Positions 20,151 to 29,444 of a stretch of DNA of 64,000 nucleotides are shown here, piece by piece. This DNA is from Prochlorococcus sp. AG-409-J16 (lineage in GTDB: Bacteria; Cyanobacteriota; Cyanobacteriia; PCC-6307; Cyanobiaceae). Below the pieces are notes generated by a model, which saw nothing but the letters and a program-made list of their open reading frames with translations, made no database searches and was not told where the DNA came from. The DNA lies in assembly GCA_003215655.1 (NCBI GenBank), contig QCKB01000001.1, positions 554,427 through 618,426 on the forward strand, in the 5' to 3' direction. Position 1 is the first letter of the stretch, and each line of letters begins with the position of its first letter. The translations under genes and the position numbers were made by a program.

Positions 20151-20893
20151 ATTGCTGGACATAACAAATGATCTCAAGTTAAACGCTCCAAAGCTTTAGT
20201 AGATTCAAAGCAAGGTGATGCTTTTGCTCGAATCGCTAGAGAAATAGCTGTCACTGCTCGTGAAGGGACAAATCCATCATGAAACTTCTAATTGCGCACG
20301 GCAATTAACAAAGCAAACTCTGCAGGGATGCCTGCTATCAATATCGAAAGAGCTATTCGCAAAGGTTCAGGAAATGAGAAAGGCAATTCCTCATCTATTG
20401 AAGTAATAAATCATGAAGGCTATGAACCAGGCGGAATGACAATACTTCTAGAAGCAATTACCGAGAACCGCAACCGTACAGCTGCTGAACTCCGTATGAC
20501 AGTCAATAAGCATGGTGGCAACCTTGGAGAGAATGGATGCTTGACATACCCCTTCGAGCATAGAACTGAAGTTCACCTACAACCTCCATACCCAATAGAA
20601 AAACAAGAGTTGGCGGAAGCGATGTTGATAGAAGCTATTGCCGATCTCGAAGCAAGTTCCATAAAAGTGGAGCGATAGTATATGGCCCCTTTACAGCACT
20701 AGAACGTCTACAAGAAGGGCTTGGACGCCAAGGTTGGTTCATTAGCCAATGCTTTCACTGCTGGAGTCCATTACGAGAGAAAGAGCTTTTAGAAGGTCTT
20801 ACCAATAATCGATGCATACAACTTCTGAACGCATTAGAAATGCTTGATAATGGATGTAGAGTTAACTCAGATTTCAAGATATTTAAGGAATAA
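20151..20893 (+). pseudogene. yebC: Decayed YebC/PmpR-family gene
   Basis: The normal YebC start MAGHSKW is recognisable from 20151 but begins ATT instead of ATG, and the Trp position is TGA (20169-20171). The same frame continues KALVDSKQGDAFARIAREIA, has TGA and TAA stops at the expected NFxLR segment (about 20277-20291), then runs through RTAINKANSAGMP to a TAG at 20676. The family C-terminus (AIVYGPFTALERLQEGLG, then LLEGLTNN) continues in another frame from about 20669 to a TAA at 20891. A lost start, three nonsense codons and one frameshift mark a dead gene. YebC proteins act in transcription or translation of proline-rich stretches. Confidence 0.9.
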
Positions 20894-20932
20894 CATCTCA
20901 GCATCACAGGCATAAAAAATTGTATATCAACA

Positions 20933-21724
20933 TTAAAGACTGAAAGCCGCTTCATCGGCCCACAAAAAAACACGACCATGAAGTCTCAACCAACTAGCTG
21001 GTAGCTTCCGCGTGCAAGGAGAGTGAAGTAATTCATTAAGTATCTGACTTTTAGAACCACCGGTCACAATCAAATGGATCTCTTCAGCAGCCAAAATCTC
21101 CTTCAAACCAAGAGTGATCGCGCGCTTCGGCACTTTGCTTAGATCATTTCCAAAGAAAGAAACATTCTGCTCTCGCGTCGCCTCTGATAAATGGACCACC
21201 CTGCAACCACCTTTAGGTCCACAAGGTGGTTCATTAAAACCCACATGGCCATTACTTCCTAGTCCTAACAATTGGACACTGATTCCTCCAAGCTTCTCTA
21301 ATTGATTTGAATACAAATCTGCCTGATCATGCGGTTTAGCACTTGCACCATTAGGCACCTTGAGCTGATCAGCAGTTAAATTTAATGGCTTCCCTAAATA
21401 ACGCATGATATAAGACCTAAAACTCTGAGGATCCCCATCAACTAAACCCACATACTCATCAAGGTTGAAGCTGGACCATTCTTTCAACAACTTTTTAAGG
21501 TCCTTAGAAGGCCAAGCAATCAAACGAGCAACCAATGACTTGTAAATTGGAACCATTGTTCTTCCTGTAGCAAGACCAAGTGGCTTAGATGCTTTCAAAT
21601 ACAACCTCTTACGAAGTCGATCCTCAAGTACGTCAACAACATCTTCAATAAGCCTGTCTAAGTTTTTCCTTACTGTAATTTTGTAAGGGAAATTTTTAAT
21701 AAGAGAATTAGATACAAAAGTCAT
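20933..21724 (-). CDS. nagB: Glucosamine-6-phosphate deaminase
   Basis: A 263-residue member of the NagB/6-phosphogluconolactonase superfamily. The NagB signature LGLGSNGHVGFNEP (about residues 149-162), SFNLDEYVGL with the catalytic Asp, and PLGLATGRTM support glucosamine-6-phosphate deaminase over a lactonase. It converts GlcN6P to fructose-6-phosphate and ammonium. Its end faces the remnant of yebC. Confidence 0.88.
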   Translation of the reverse strand: MTFVSNSLIKNFPYKITVRKNLDRLIEDVVDVLEDRLRKRLYLKASKPLGLATGRTMVPIYKSLVARLIAWPSKDLKKLLKEWSSFNLDEYVGLVDGDPQSFRSYIMRYLGKPLNLTADQLKVPNGASAKPHDQADLYSNQLEKLGGISVQLLGLGSNGHVGFNEPPCGPKGGCRVVHLSEATREQNVSFFGNDLSKVPKRAITLGLKEILAAEEIHLIVTGGSKSQILNELLHSPCTRKLPASWLRLHGRVFLWADEAAFSL

Positions 21725-21758
21725 TAAAAACCCAAAAGTCTTTTTCAGAAAAACTTCT

Positions 21759-23195
21759 TTATGTACTTACCAAGTTCTTAAAGAAGCCAAAAGAAAGATT
21801 TTTAAGCCTCCTAAGTGAAATAATATCTACATTCTTGTAGTAATAGGAAAGGATTTCCCGGAAATCCAATCCTTTTTTTGCTAGCCCATTAGCGCCCCAC
21901 TGACTCATTCCTACTCCATGACCAGCCCCCAAACCTCTAACAATCAAAGAGAACTGTTTTCCACTTTCGTCAACAGGAGGTAAAGGTGGAGGTAGCTTTA
22001 AGACAAGGTGTGGTAGTGGTGGACTCAGAATAGGAACTCTTATCCCTGGATTCAGTCTGAGTAAATCATCATTACGCCAAGACTTCATGAAGAACAAAGC
22101 ATTTTCTTTCTCAAAAGATTTTGCATTATCAATCGTTTCCGAGACGTTGGACTGATAAAAGCCAATAAAGGGAGAGTCCGAATAGTTAATTGGAGAAGGT
22201 TTAACGGGGATTATTTCAAAACTCACAAGGGTGCTTTTCAACCCGAGTCGTTGACGTAATTCCTGCCCTGTAATTATAAGTTCGCCAGAAGGTCCAACTA
22301 CGCTTGCTTCACGAAGTCTACCGGTAGGACTAACTCTTAGCGTCTTAATACTTTTAAAGCCTCCTATCTCCTTAAAAATCACTCTAAGCTTCTTTGGTTC
22401 GAAGCGTAAGTTCCACTTAATTGCAGGGCTATGAGAGTCATGATCTTTGACGCTAACCAAATAAGGTAGTTGATATTTCCAAACATCTCCACTGGCCTCA
22501 GTAACACCACCAGAACTGCTATGAAAAACAGCACTAATTAATTTCCCTTCGTGAACAAGAACTAAAGAGCGAGTACTCCGAACAGCTCGTTTAGTAGTAC
22601 TTGTCTCAGACTCAACTCCCAAATAAACCTGGTTTAATGCAGAAGATTTAATGTCATATGGACCTGACTTACCAATTTTTTTCAGCGCATATGTTCTAGC
22701 CGCCACTGCCTGAGCCTTTAATGCAGCCATCGGCCAAGACTTAGGCATCTCAGCTCCAACAACACTCGCTAAATATTCTTCGAGGTCCAAATGATTGACG
22801 ACTTGTAAAGTATTTTTATTTAATCGAAGCCTCAATTCTCCCCGATAGCGACGCTTCCCTAACCAAATTCCACGTTGGCCGTAGCTCTTAACCCGTAATT
22901 CACTATTCCTACCCAAAATAATTTTTTGGAGTGAAGAACCTTCAAGTAATAGTTGTATCTTTCCATCCTTATTTTTTACTGCATCAAAAGCTCTAACCTT
23001 CTCAGCACCATATCCAATACCTGATAAGAAAAGTAAATTCCTGCCATCTGCTCGCATCCGCAATCTTGAAGCTTCAAGTACCAAAACCCTCATCAATGGC
23101 TGACTAGCCGCTATTACATGTGTGGGAGGACTAACAAAAGTCAATACCATTCCACCCCAAAAGCTCAATGTCCAACGAGGTAGTGGCCAAAGCAC
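21759..23195 (-). CDS. SpoIID/LytB-domain protein
   Basis: A 478-residue protein with an N-terminal hydrophobic segment (SFWGGMVLTFVSPP) that probably exports it. The SpoIID/LytB core is seen as YLASVVGAEMPKSWPMAAL, AVAARTYALKK and the C-terminal GLGAGHGVGMSQWGANGLA. Relatives bind or cleave denuded peptidoglycan. Between the core halves is a Pro-rich insertion near residue 400. It lies 34 bases upstream of nagB on the same strand, a pairing that could link wall turnover to amino-sugar use (inference). Confidence 0.85.
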   Translation of the reverse strand: MLWPLPRWTLSFWGGMVLTFVSPPTHVIAASQPLMRVLVLEASRLRMRADGRNLLFLSGIGYGAEKVRAFDAVKNKDGKIQLLLEGSSLQKIILGRNSELRVKSYGQRGIWLGKRRYRGELRLRLNKNTLQVVNHLDLEEYLASVVGAEMPKSWPMAALKAQAVAARTYALKKIGKSGPYDIKSSALNQVYLGVESETSTTKRAVRSTRSLVLVHEGKLISAVFHSSSGGVTEASGDVWKYQLPYLVSVKDHDSHSPAIKWNLRFEPKKLRVIFKEIGGFKSIKTLRVSPTGRLREASVVGPSGELIITGQELRQRLGLKSTLVSFEIIPVKPSPINYSDSPFIGFYQSNVSETIDNAKSFEKENALFFMKSWRNDDLLRLNPGIRVPILSPPLPHLVLKLPPPLPPVDESGKQFSLIVRGLGAGHGVGMSQWGANGLAKKGLDFREILSYYYKNVDIISLRRLKNLSFGFFKNLVST

Positions 23196-23293
23196 AATTC
23201 TTCTAATAACAAATCCAAGTTTGCACCCAAGACAGAGGCTCAGCTAGGGGGCAGACTCAAGAATGAAAATATAAAGTTTGAGATCAACAGATC

Positions 23294-24238
23294 TTGGAGG
23301 TCACCTTTCTTGGTACTAGCTCTGGCGTCCCTACACGCGGACGAAATGTATCGGCTGTTGCTATAAGGCTTCCACAAAGATCAGAGCTTTGGCTATTTGA
23401 TTGTGGAGAAGGAACCCAACATCAATTCTTAAAAAGTGCTTTACGCCTTTCACAGTTACGCAGATTGTTTATTACTCATATGCACGGTGACCATATATTT
23501 GGCTTGCCAGGTCTTCTTGCAAGCCTAGGTCTTGCAGGCAACAGCCAAGGTGTGGACTTATACGGACCCGAACAACTTGAAGAATATCTAAATGGCGTCC
23601 TACGAAATAGCTACAGCCGTATCAGTTACCCCTTACAAATTCATCGTGTTGAAGAAAGTGCCCAAAAAAATAAAGTTTTACTCGAAGATAAAGACTTTCT
23701 AGTTCGATGCACGCCATTAACTCACAGGGTGCCCGCATATGCTTATCGACTAGAAGAAAAGCCCAAGCAGGGTCGTTTTGACATTGAGCGTGCAAAAGCC
23801 CTAGATATTCCGCCAGGACCTATCTACTCGGAACTAAAGCAAGGGAAGCTCGTAACCCTTGGAAACGGGCAAATCATTGATGGTCGAGAGCTATGTGGCC
23901 CAAGCCGGCCAGGAGCAAGTGTTGTCTACTGCACTGACACTCTTTTCTCTGAAGCTGCTGTTTCTTTAGCCAAAGGTGCCGACCTGCTAATTCATGAAGC
24001 TACTTATGCGCATAAGGATTCTGAATTGGCCTATCAACGTCAGCATTCCACAAGCACAATGGCTGCTCAAACAGCTGCAGAAGCAGGGGTAGGGAAGCTA
24101 GTCCTAACCCACCTAAGCCCTCGTTACGCTCCTGGTAACCCGATAACACCAGAGGATCTTCTTAAAGAGGCTCAAGCTATATTTCCAAATACAATCCTGG
24201 CAAAAGACTTTCTCAAGCTTGAAATCAAACAAAGTTAA
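23294..24238 (+). CDS. rnz: Ribonuclease Z
   Basis: A 314-residue metallo-beta-lactamase-fold endonuclease that trims tRNA 3' ends. The motif [14 protein letters not shown] (about residues 59-72) holds the zinc ligands. [19 protein letters not shown] at the N-terminus and a PxKxG-like region complete the tRNase Z pattern. The start is TTG at 23294, since no ATG is available upstream in frame. It is divergent from the SpoIID-like gene. Confidence 0.95.
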   Translation: MEVTFLGTSSGVPTRGRNVSAVAIRLPQRSELWLFDCGEGTQHQFLKSALRLSQLRRLFITHMHGDHIFGLPGLLASLGLAGNSQGVDLYGPEQLEEYLNGVLRNSYSRISYPLQIHRVEESAQKNKVLLEDKDFLVRCTPLTHRVPAYAYRLEEKPKQGRFDIERAKALDIPPGPIYSELKQGKLVTLGNGQIIDGRELCGPSRPGASVVYCTDTLFSEAAVSLAKGADLLIHEATYAHKDSELAYQRQHSTSTMAAQTAAEAGVGKLVLTHLSPRYAPGNPITPEDLLKEAQAIFPNTILAKDFLKLEIKQS

Positions 24239-24310
24239 ATACTCGTAAATTTCTTGAATCAAGCTAAAAACTAATTGATAAAAACCAGCCAAACCTTTCC
24301 TCTGAAAGAG

Positions 24311-24706
24311 CTAAGCAGTTGCACTAGTCGGCAATACATTAGATAAATCCCTAGAGCTGGGGTTTCTGCTGTACCACCATTCCTGAAACAGCGGAGTAAA
24401 TCGTTCAGAAAACAATGTCAAAACAGTTTCAGTTGGCTTATATCCAGGTTGCAAAAGTTCAACTGAATATGAAGGACAACGCCTAGCAGCTATGTCTGGC
24501 ACAAATCTACGTCCAATTCTTCGCCAACTAGGCTCCTTACCCTTCCAGGCAAGCCGGGAACATGGCCAAGGGAGCTCTTCCCTATCAAACAATCGGCAAC
24601 AAGGTCCTATAACACGAAAACTGTACTGTCCTCCTGCACTGGTGTGAACACTCCCATGCTTCATCAAAGCATCTACTCCAGAATCAGCTGGTGACACAGT
24701 AATCAC
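24311..24706 (-). CDS. Conserved hypothetical protein
   Basis: A 131-residue soluble protein rich in Arg, Pro and Trp, with blocks GGQYSFRVIGPCCRLF, SWRRIGRRFVPDIAARR and FTPLFQEWWYSRNP. The strong aromatic and charged conservation pattern looks like a real cyanobacterial family, but I cannot assign a function. It lies downstream of petF on the same strand, separated by the petF terminator. Confidence 0.7.
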   Translation of the reverse strand: MITVSPADSGVDALMKHGSVHTSAGGQYSFRVIGPCCRLFDREELPWPCSRLAWKGKEPSWRRIGRRFVPDIAARRCPSYSVELLQPGYKPTETVLTLFSERFTPLFQEWWYSRNPSSRDLSNVLPTSATA

Positions 24707-24730
24707 AAAGAAATAAGGGCCTCAGGGTCG

Positions 24731-24760
24731 AAAAAAAAAAGCCACCCACTGAGGGTGGCT
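24731..24760 (-). terminator. Rho-independent terminator of petF
   Basis: On the minus strand an 8-base stem (AGCCACCC / GGGTGGCT) with a 5-base loop is followed by ten T. It lies about 50 bases past the petF stop. Confidence 0.92.
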
Positions 24761-24811
24761 AATCTAAACATTTTTCGCAAGGCTGAAATGAAAAGGTTGA
24801 AAATACCTTTT

Positions 24812-25111
24812 TTAGTAAAGCTCTTCCTCTGAATGAGTTGTGATAGTGCAATCAGAAGTTGGATAAGCGACACATGTCAAAACAAACCCTGCTTCCAATT
24901 GATCATCATCAAGAAAGCTCTGATCGGACTGATCAACAGTGCCGGAGGTGATTTTGCCTGCACAGGTAGAACAAGCGCCTGCACGACAAGAATAAGGAAG
25001 ATCTATACCTTGTTCTTCAGCAGCATCAAGGATGTACTGATCGTCAGGGACGTCAATAGTTTTGTTTAGACCCTCGCTTTGATTAGTGAGAGTGACTTTA
25101 AAAGAAGCCAT
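24812..25111 (-). CDS. petF: Plant-type [2Fe-2S] ferredoxin
   Basis: A 99-residue ferredoxin, the main soluble electron carrier after photosystem I. The cluster ligands are in [13 protein letters not shown] (about residues 41-53) with the fourth Cys in LTCVAYP (about 80). It is acidic, as expected for docking to FNR and nitrite reductase. It is monocistronic, with a strong terminator. nirA, a ferredoxin user, is in the same window. Confidence 0.97.
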   Translation of the reverse strand: MASFKVTLTNQSEGLNKTIDVPDDQYILDAAEEQGIDLPYSCRAGACSTCAGKITSGTVDQSDQSFLDDDQLEAGFVLTCVAYPTSDCTITTHSEEELY

Positions 25112-25262
25112 GAGATGAGTAGTTAGGGCTCAGAAGTACCGGAGGTAAAAAATATCACCTCAAGATTGAACCATTTTTAACATTAGGGGAGGCCAAATGA
25201 CGGCATATCTTGCGAAAGAGACACCCAAGGCCAATCAGAAACACTATTAATATAAGCCATCC

Positions 25263-26198
25263 TTATGTTAATAGTGTTTTGTTTTGGGCCCGGCAAAGCA
25301 CCATCATTGCCCAACGCTCCTTCTCGATCAAAGAGAGCATTCGCCAGCCAAGTTCCTCGAAAACACTTACAATGCCTGGAGCTTGATCGCATAAGAGTCC
25401 GCTTAGAACAGCTTTTCCATCATTAGAAATCAATCGATCAAATTTTGGAGCCAAGTCTTCAATAACAGAAGCCAAAATGTTGCATACCAAAAGATCTACA
25501 ACGTCACCATTCAAATTTGCTTGCAAAGCCTCAACTGATCCAAGAGACACTTGCAAATTATCAGAACAAATTTCATTGATTTTTGCATTTTCAGTAGTTG
25601 CATGAACAGCTAAAGAATCTGTATCAACTGCATAAACCTTTCTTGCCCCAAGGGCAAGAGAGGCGAATCCAAGGACACCGCTACCACAACCAATATCAGC
25701 AACGCTAAGACTCGAAGGAGGTTCCCTTTCAAGTTGTTCCAAACAAAGTCTTGTTGTGGGATGACTTCCTGTACCGAAGGCACTACCTGGGTCCATACGA
25801 ATAATCAAACGATTTGAATATTGTTTTGGCAAATCAAGCCATACAGGCAAAATCAAGAGTTGATTCCCAACTGGATCGGGCTGCCAGTATTTTTTCCAAC
25901 TCATACTCCAGTCCTCATCATTCAACTTTTTCCAAACAGGCTCATCAGAAAATTTCAATCCAAATGGTTCAGACAAAGCGTATAAAGATTCCACCAAATC
26001 ATCACGATCGTCTTGCGTCCAGTCACTCGCGGGCAACCAAACCAACAATGTTCTCTTGAAAGGTTGATGAGGCGAAAATTTAACTGCAAACCTATTGAGG
26101 CCAAGCTCAGCCAACTTCCAGTTAATGGATTCTTCTAATTCAGAAGGGAAAAATAATTCAAGAATCCACCACTTGTATTTAAGAGGTGAGGAAACCAT
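25263..26198 (-). CDS. prmA: Ribosomal protein L11 methyltransferase
   Basis: A 311-residue SAM methyltransferase. Motif I is VADIGCGSGVLGFASLALG (about residues 160-178), preceded by the PrmA block MDPGSAFGTGSHPTTRLCLE, and VCNILASVI supplies the catalytic loop. It trimethylates L11. It begins 19 bases after the serA stop and is probably in the same operon. Confidence 0.95.
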   Translation of the reverse strand: MVSSPLKYKWWILELFFPSELEESINWKLAELGLNRFAVKFSPHQPFKRTLLVWLPASDWTQDDRDDLVESLYALSEPFGLKFSDEPVWKKLNDEDWSMSWKKYWQPDPVGNQLLILPVWLDLPKQYSNRLIIRMDPGSAFGTGSHPTTRLCLEQLEREPPSSLSVADIGCGSGVLGFASLALGARKVYAVDTDSLAVHATTENAKINEICSDNLQVSLGSVEALQANLNGDVVDLLVCNILASVIEDLAPKFDRLISNDGKAVLSGLLCDQAPGIVSVFEELGWRMLSLIEKERWAMMVLCRAQNKTLLT

Positions 26199-26217
26199 CT
26201 TAAGAAACTAAGACTGA

Positions 26218-27801
26218 TTAAAGAGTGACTGGATAAGCCTCTTGTATCCCCTCTATTAAATGAATATTTGCAAGCAATTCAGGAGGAATTGGATCATCAA
26301 TACTCAAAACCATCACAGCATCACCACGAACAATCCTTCTACCAACTTGCATAGAAGCAATATTTACATTGTGCTGGCCAAGCAAAGAGCCCAATTGACC
26401 AATAATGCCTGGCATATCCCTATGACGAGTAAATAACATATGTCTACTAGGTAGAACATTGACTGGAAATTCATCAATAGTGGTGATTCTTAAGTCTCCT
26501 GCTGCAAAAACAGTTCCTGTAACACTGTGACCTCCTTTATCTCCTTGAAGGGTTAGCTGTAATGAGCCACCGGCAAAATCCCTACTTGACTCATCCTTAA
26601 CCTCGAGAATATTTATGCCTCTGCTTTTAGCCTCAAGCGCAGCATTTACATAATTAATTCGATCTCCCAAAGCATTAGTCAACAACCCCTTTAAAGCTGC
26701 AACTAATAGAGGTTGTGAAGGATGCTGTGCAAACTCTCCTTGAAGCCTTACTTCAAACTCTTTCACCTGTCCCCCAGAGAGCTGACTAATCAAAATTCCA
26801 AGAGTTTCAGCAAGTTGAAGATGTGGTTTCAACTGCTCCATAACATCTGCATTAAGACCAGGAATATTGACCGCGCTTCTAGCTGGCAGCCCCAGAAGCA
26901 CATCCCTAATTTGCTCTGCAACATCAATAGCCACATTCTCCTGGGCCTCTTGAGTGGAAGCGCCCAAATGAGGAGTGAGAATTAACCTTTCATTAACTGA
27001 ACGAAGAGGAGAGTCCTCTGCCAAAGGTTCATTTGCATAAACATCCAAAGCTGCGCCAGCAATAACGCCTTTACTTACTGCATCAGAAAGTGCCAACTCA
27101 TCGACTATTCCTCCTCTAGCACAATTCACCAATCTGGCCGTTGGCTTCATTTGACTCAAGAGCTTTTCATTGACCAAATTTTCTGTATCAGGAGTCCTAG
27201 GAAGATGAAGAGTTATGTAATCAGAGTCTTGAAAAAGAGACTCCATGGAAGCCAATTGGACCTGCATCTGTTGTGCACGATCAGCTGAAATAAAAGGGTC
27301 ATAAGCAATGACTTCCATTCCCATTGCTTTAGCTACACGGGCAACATGGGAGCCAATCTTCCCAAGACCTACTACACCTAAAACTTTCTTATAAAGCTCA
27401 TTACCTACATATTTCTTCCTGTCCCAAGCCCCTTCCATCATGCTTGCATGCGCTTGTGGTACATGCCGCGAAAGAGAAAGAAGCAATGTGAGTGCATGCT
27501 CCGCAGCGGCAACTGTATTGCCCTCAGGAGAGTTCACCACAAGAACTCCCCTTTTAGTAGCAGCAGGAACATCAACATTATCGATTCCAACCCCCGCCCG
27601 ACCAATTATTCGTAATTTCCCTGCCGACTCAATAATATCCTCCGTAACTTGAGTCCCAGATCGGATCATCAGGGCTTCATAATCTCCAATAATAGATTTA
27701 AGTTTTTCTGGAGAAATTCCTGTTTGCTTGTCTACCTGTGCAACTTGGCTAAGGATCTCTACCCCAGCCTGATCAATAGGATCTGAAACTAAAACTTTCA
27801 T
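26218..27801 (-). CDS. serA: D-3-phosphoglycerate dehydrogenase
   Basis: The first enzyme of serine synthesis. From the ATG at 27801 (MKVLVSDPIDQAGVEIL) the protein has 527 residues, typical of the long type 1 form. It has a Rossmann domain with GVVGLGKIGSHVARVAKAMG, the catalytic His in LTPHLGAST, an allosteric substrate-binding domain and a C-terminal ACT domain (MPGIIGQLGSLLGQHNVNIA). A further upstream in-frame start would add 40 unrelated residues and is rejected. Confidence 0.96.
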   Translation of the reverse strand: MKVLVSDPIDQAGVEILSQVAQVDKQTGISPEKLKSIIGDYEALMIRSGTQVTEDIIESAGKLRIIGRAGVGIDNVDVPAATKRGVLVVNSPEGNTVAAAEHALTLLLSLSRHVPQAHASMMEGAWDRKKYVGNELYKKVLGVVGLGKIGSHVARVAKAMGMEVIAYDPFISADRAQQMQVQLASMESLFQDSDYITLHLPRTPDTENLVNEKLLSQMKPTARLVNCARGGIVDELALSDAVSKGVIAGAALDVYANEPLAEDSPLRSVNERLILTPHLGASTQEAQENVAIDVAEQIRDVLLGLPARSAVNIPGLNADVMEQLKPHLQLAETLGILISQLSGGQVKEFEVRLQGEFAQHPSQPLLVAALKGLLTNALGDRINYVNAALEAKSRGINILEVKDESSRDFAGGSLQLTLQGDKGGHSVTGTVFAAGDLRITTIDEFPVNVLPSRHMLFTRHRDMPGIIGQLGSLLGQHNVNIASMQVGRRIVRGDAVMVLSIDDPIPPELLANIHLIEGIQEAYPVTL

Positions 27802-27905
27802 AACCAGGCCATTTACATCCGGTTGGCACTTTAGAGAGCCAGTAGTACCTGACTCCAAAAACAGAACCCAGAGTTCAGAATTCAAACAATTGAGGAATCT
27901 AATTC

Positions 27906-28484
27906 GTGTCCATCTCCGCATTGGTAATTAGCGAGAAAACACTTGCACTCCAATTAATCGAGGTCCTAAATAACGGGGTAGGAACAAAGATAGACCTCCA
28001 ACTTGTAAGGCCCTCTAAAACTTCACTCAATCCTCAAGAAAGCAAAAATGGGGACCAACAAAACTCAAACAAGGTGAGCTCGGATCGAATAGAACCATTA
28101 GCTATAGAGCAAATGGAACTACTGAATCCCAAACTTGCCAGGAAACGACGCCAAAAAACAATGGCCTTTTGGTTAATGCCATTTGGGCTGTTCGCAGGGC
28201 TTAGTTTTAGCCAAATGACTGGCTTAGAAACATTCTCAAACATTGGGGCTTGGGCAGACCCATTAATTAGTAGCCTCTTGGGGCTTTTTTCAGGCTTAAT
28301 GGGTAGTTATGTAGCGGCCGCAAGTGTTAATTCGGGCCAGCAAGATTCAATAAGAAAATTAATTAAATATAATCAAGAAGGCTGCTGGCTGATAATCGTC
28401 GAAACCCCTTCAGGACTAGAGTTACCGTGGCATTTAATGCAAGAGTCAAAGCCTTTAGAGGTGTTTCAACTAAGTGAGATGTGA
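27906..28484 (+). CDS. Hypothetical membrane protein
   Basis: A 192-residue protein from a GTG start. The N-terminal ~75 residues are soluble and hydrophilic. Two hydrophobic segments lie at about 86-105 (MAFWLMPFGLFAGLSFSQ) and 118-140 (PLISSLLGLFSGLMGSYVA), a glycine-rich pair. The C-terminus is a short cytosolic tail including GCWLIIVETPSGLELPW. It overlaps the S4 gene by four bases, so the two are coupled. I do not recognise the family. Confidence 0.75.
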   Translation: MSISALVISEKTLALQLIEVLNNGVGTKIDLQLVRPSKTSLNPQESKNGDQQNSNKVSSDRIEPLAIEQMELLNPKLARKRRQKTMAFWLMPFGLFAGLSFSQMTGLETFSNIGAWADPLISSLLGLFSGLMGSYVAAASVNSGQQDSIRKLIKYNQEGCWLIIVETPSGLELPWHLMQESKPLEVFQLSEM

Positions 28485-29269
28485 AATTAACTAAAGAAGA
28501 GTTTTTAACAGGTTGCAAAAATCCTGAAGCTTTTAAATCACTTCTAGTTCAAGGAGAAAAAGTTCTACGGACTTGGCAACCAATTTGGAGTCCTTTTCTT
28601 CCGGCTCCACTTGTAGAAGATTGTTTGCAAAGAATGAATAGATTCTCAGAACTTCACTGGAAAGCAGAAGGTGGCTATTGCGGAGCTGAACGTCAAAGAC
28701 TCCTTTGTATCCGTGCTGAAAATGAAGGCATTCCTATTCTTCAAGAAATACCAATAATGGGAATTCAAGTCAGAGGAAACTTTCTATTTGATAGCGCTAG
28801 TCCAATAGAGGTTCGTAAAACTTTAAGGAGCATGGGAGCCCCAACTGGGGGCTTAGGAGATATATGGATGCAAGGAGATAGAGGTGCAGAAGTTCTTTGC
28901 ACTCCTGAATCAGCCTTAATTCTGAATGGCCAGATTGGATCAATCAGAACTGTTGAGATCCAATGCTCTTCTTTAGAAAGATCAAAGCTTCACTTCCCAA
29001 CAAAAAGAGTTCCTCGTAAATTCTTCACCGTAGAGGCATCATCACGTCTTGATGCTATTGCTTCAGCAGGGTTTGGGGTTTCACGAGCAAAAATCGTTGC
29101 TCACATTAAAGAGGGTCGTCTTCGCGTGAATTGGGAAACTATTAAACAACCAAGCAAACTGCTTGGAGCAGGAGATCGCTTACACCTCGAAGATAGGGGT
29201 TCATTAGAAGTAATTAGCTTAGAGGCAACCAAGCGGCAACGATGGAGGGTTGAAATGATGCGCAGATAA
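28481..29269 (+). CDS. S4-domain RNA-binding protein (photosystem II S4 / YlmH type)
   Basis: A 262-residue protein from a GTG that overlaps the preceding stop. The N-terminal two thirds match the cyanobacterial and plastid 'photosystem II S4 domain protein' (YlmH-like), with GGYCGAERQRLLCIRAE. The C-terminal S4 domain (about residues 185-245) includes LDAIASAGFGVSRAKIVAHI and the RVNWE strand. It presumably binds structured RNA. Homologues are annotated in PSII biogenesis or ribosome quality control; the exact role here is inferred. Confidence 0.88.
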   Translation: MKLTKEEFLTGCKNPEAFKSLLVQGEKVLRTWQPIWSPFLPAPLVEDCLQRMNRFSELHWKAEGGYCGAERQRLLCIRAENEGIPILQEIPIMGIQVRGNFLFDSASPIEVRKTLRSMGAPTGGLGDIWMQGDRGAEVLCTPESALILNGQIGSIRTVEIQCSSLERSKLHFPTKRVPRKFFTVEASSRLDAIASAGFGVSRAKIVAHIKEGRLRVNWETIKQPSKLLGAGDRLHLEDRGSLEVISLEATKRQRWRVEMMRR

Positions 29270-29345
29270 CAAACTGATCTGCTTGCTGCTAGTTTCGCTG
29301 TCTAACCAATTATTTGGACATCCCCATCTTTTGGATGGTTGCTTT

Positions 29346-29417
29346 GGGCGATTAGCTCAGAGGTAGAGCACTACCTTGACACGGTAGGAGTCACTGGTTC
29401 GATTCCAGTATCGCCCA
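29346..29417 (+). tRNA. tRNA-Val (GAC)
   Basis: The 7-base acceptor stem GGGCGAT pairs with ATCGCCC, followed by discriminator A at 29417. The anticodon stem CTACC/GGTAG carries loop TTGACAC with anticodon GAC, and the T loop GGTTCGATTCC is canonical. CCA is not encoded. Confidence 0.96.
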
Positions 29418-29444
29418 TTCCCATTGCAAGAACAGAGATCTTTG

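Noticed and set aside
25183..25392. 69-codon leftward frame within prmA
   Set aside because: It is mostly antisense or frame-shadow to prmA; only a 25-residue tail lies outside and has no support.
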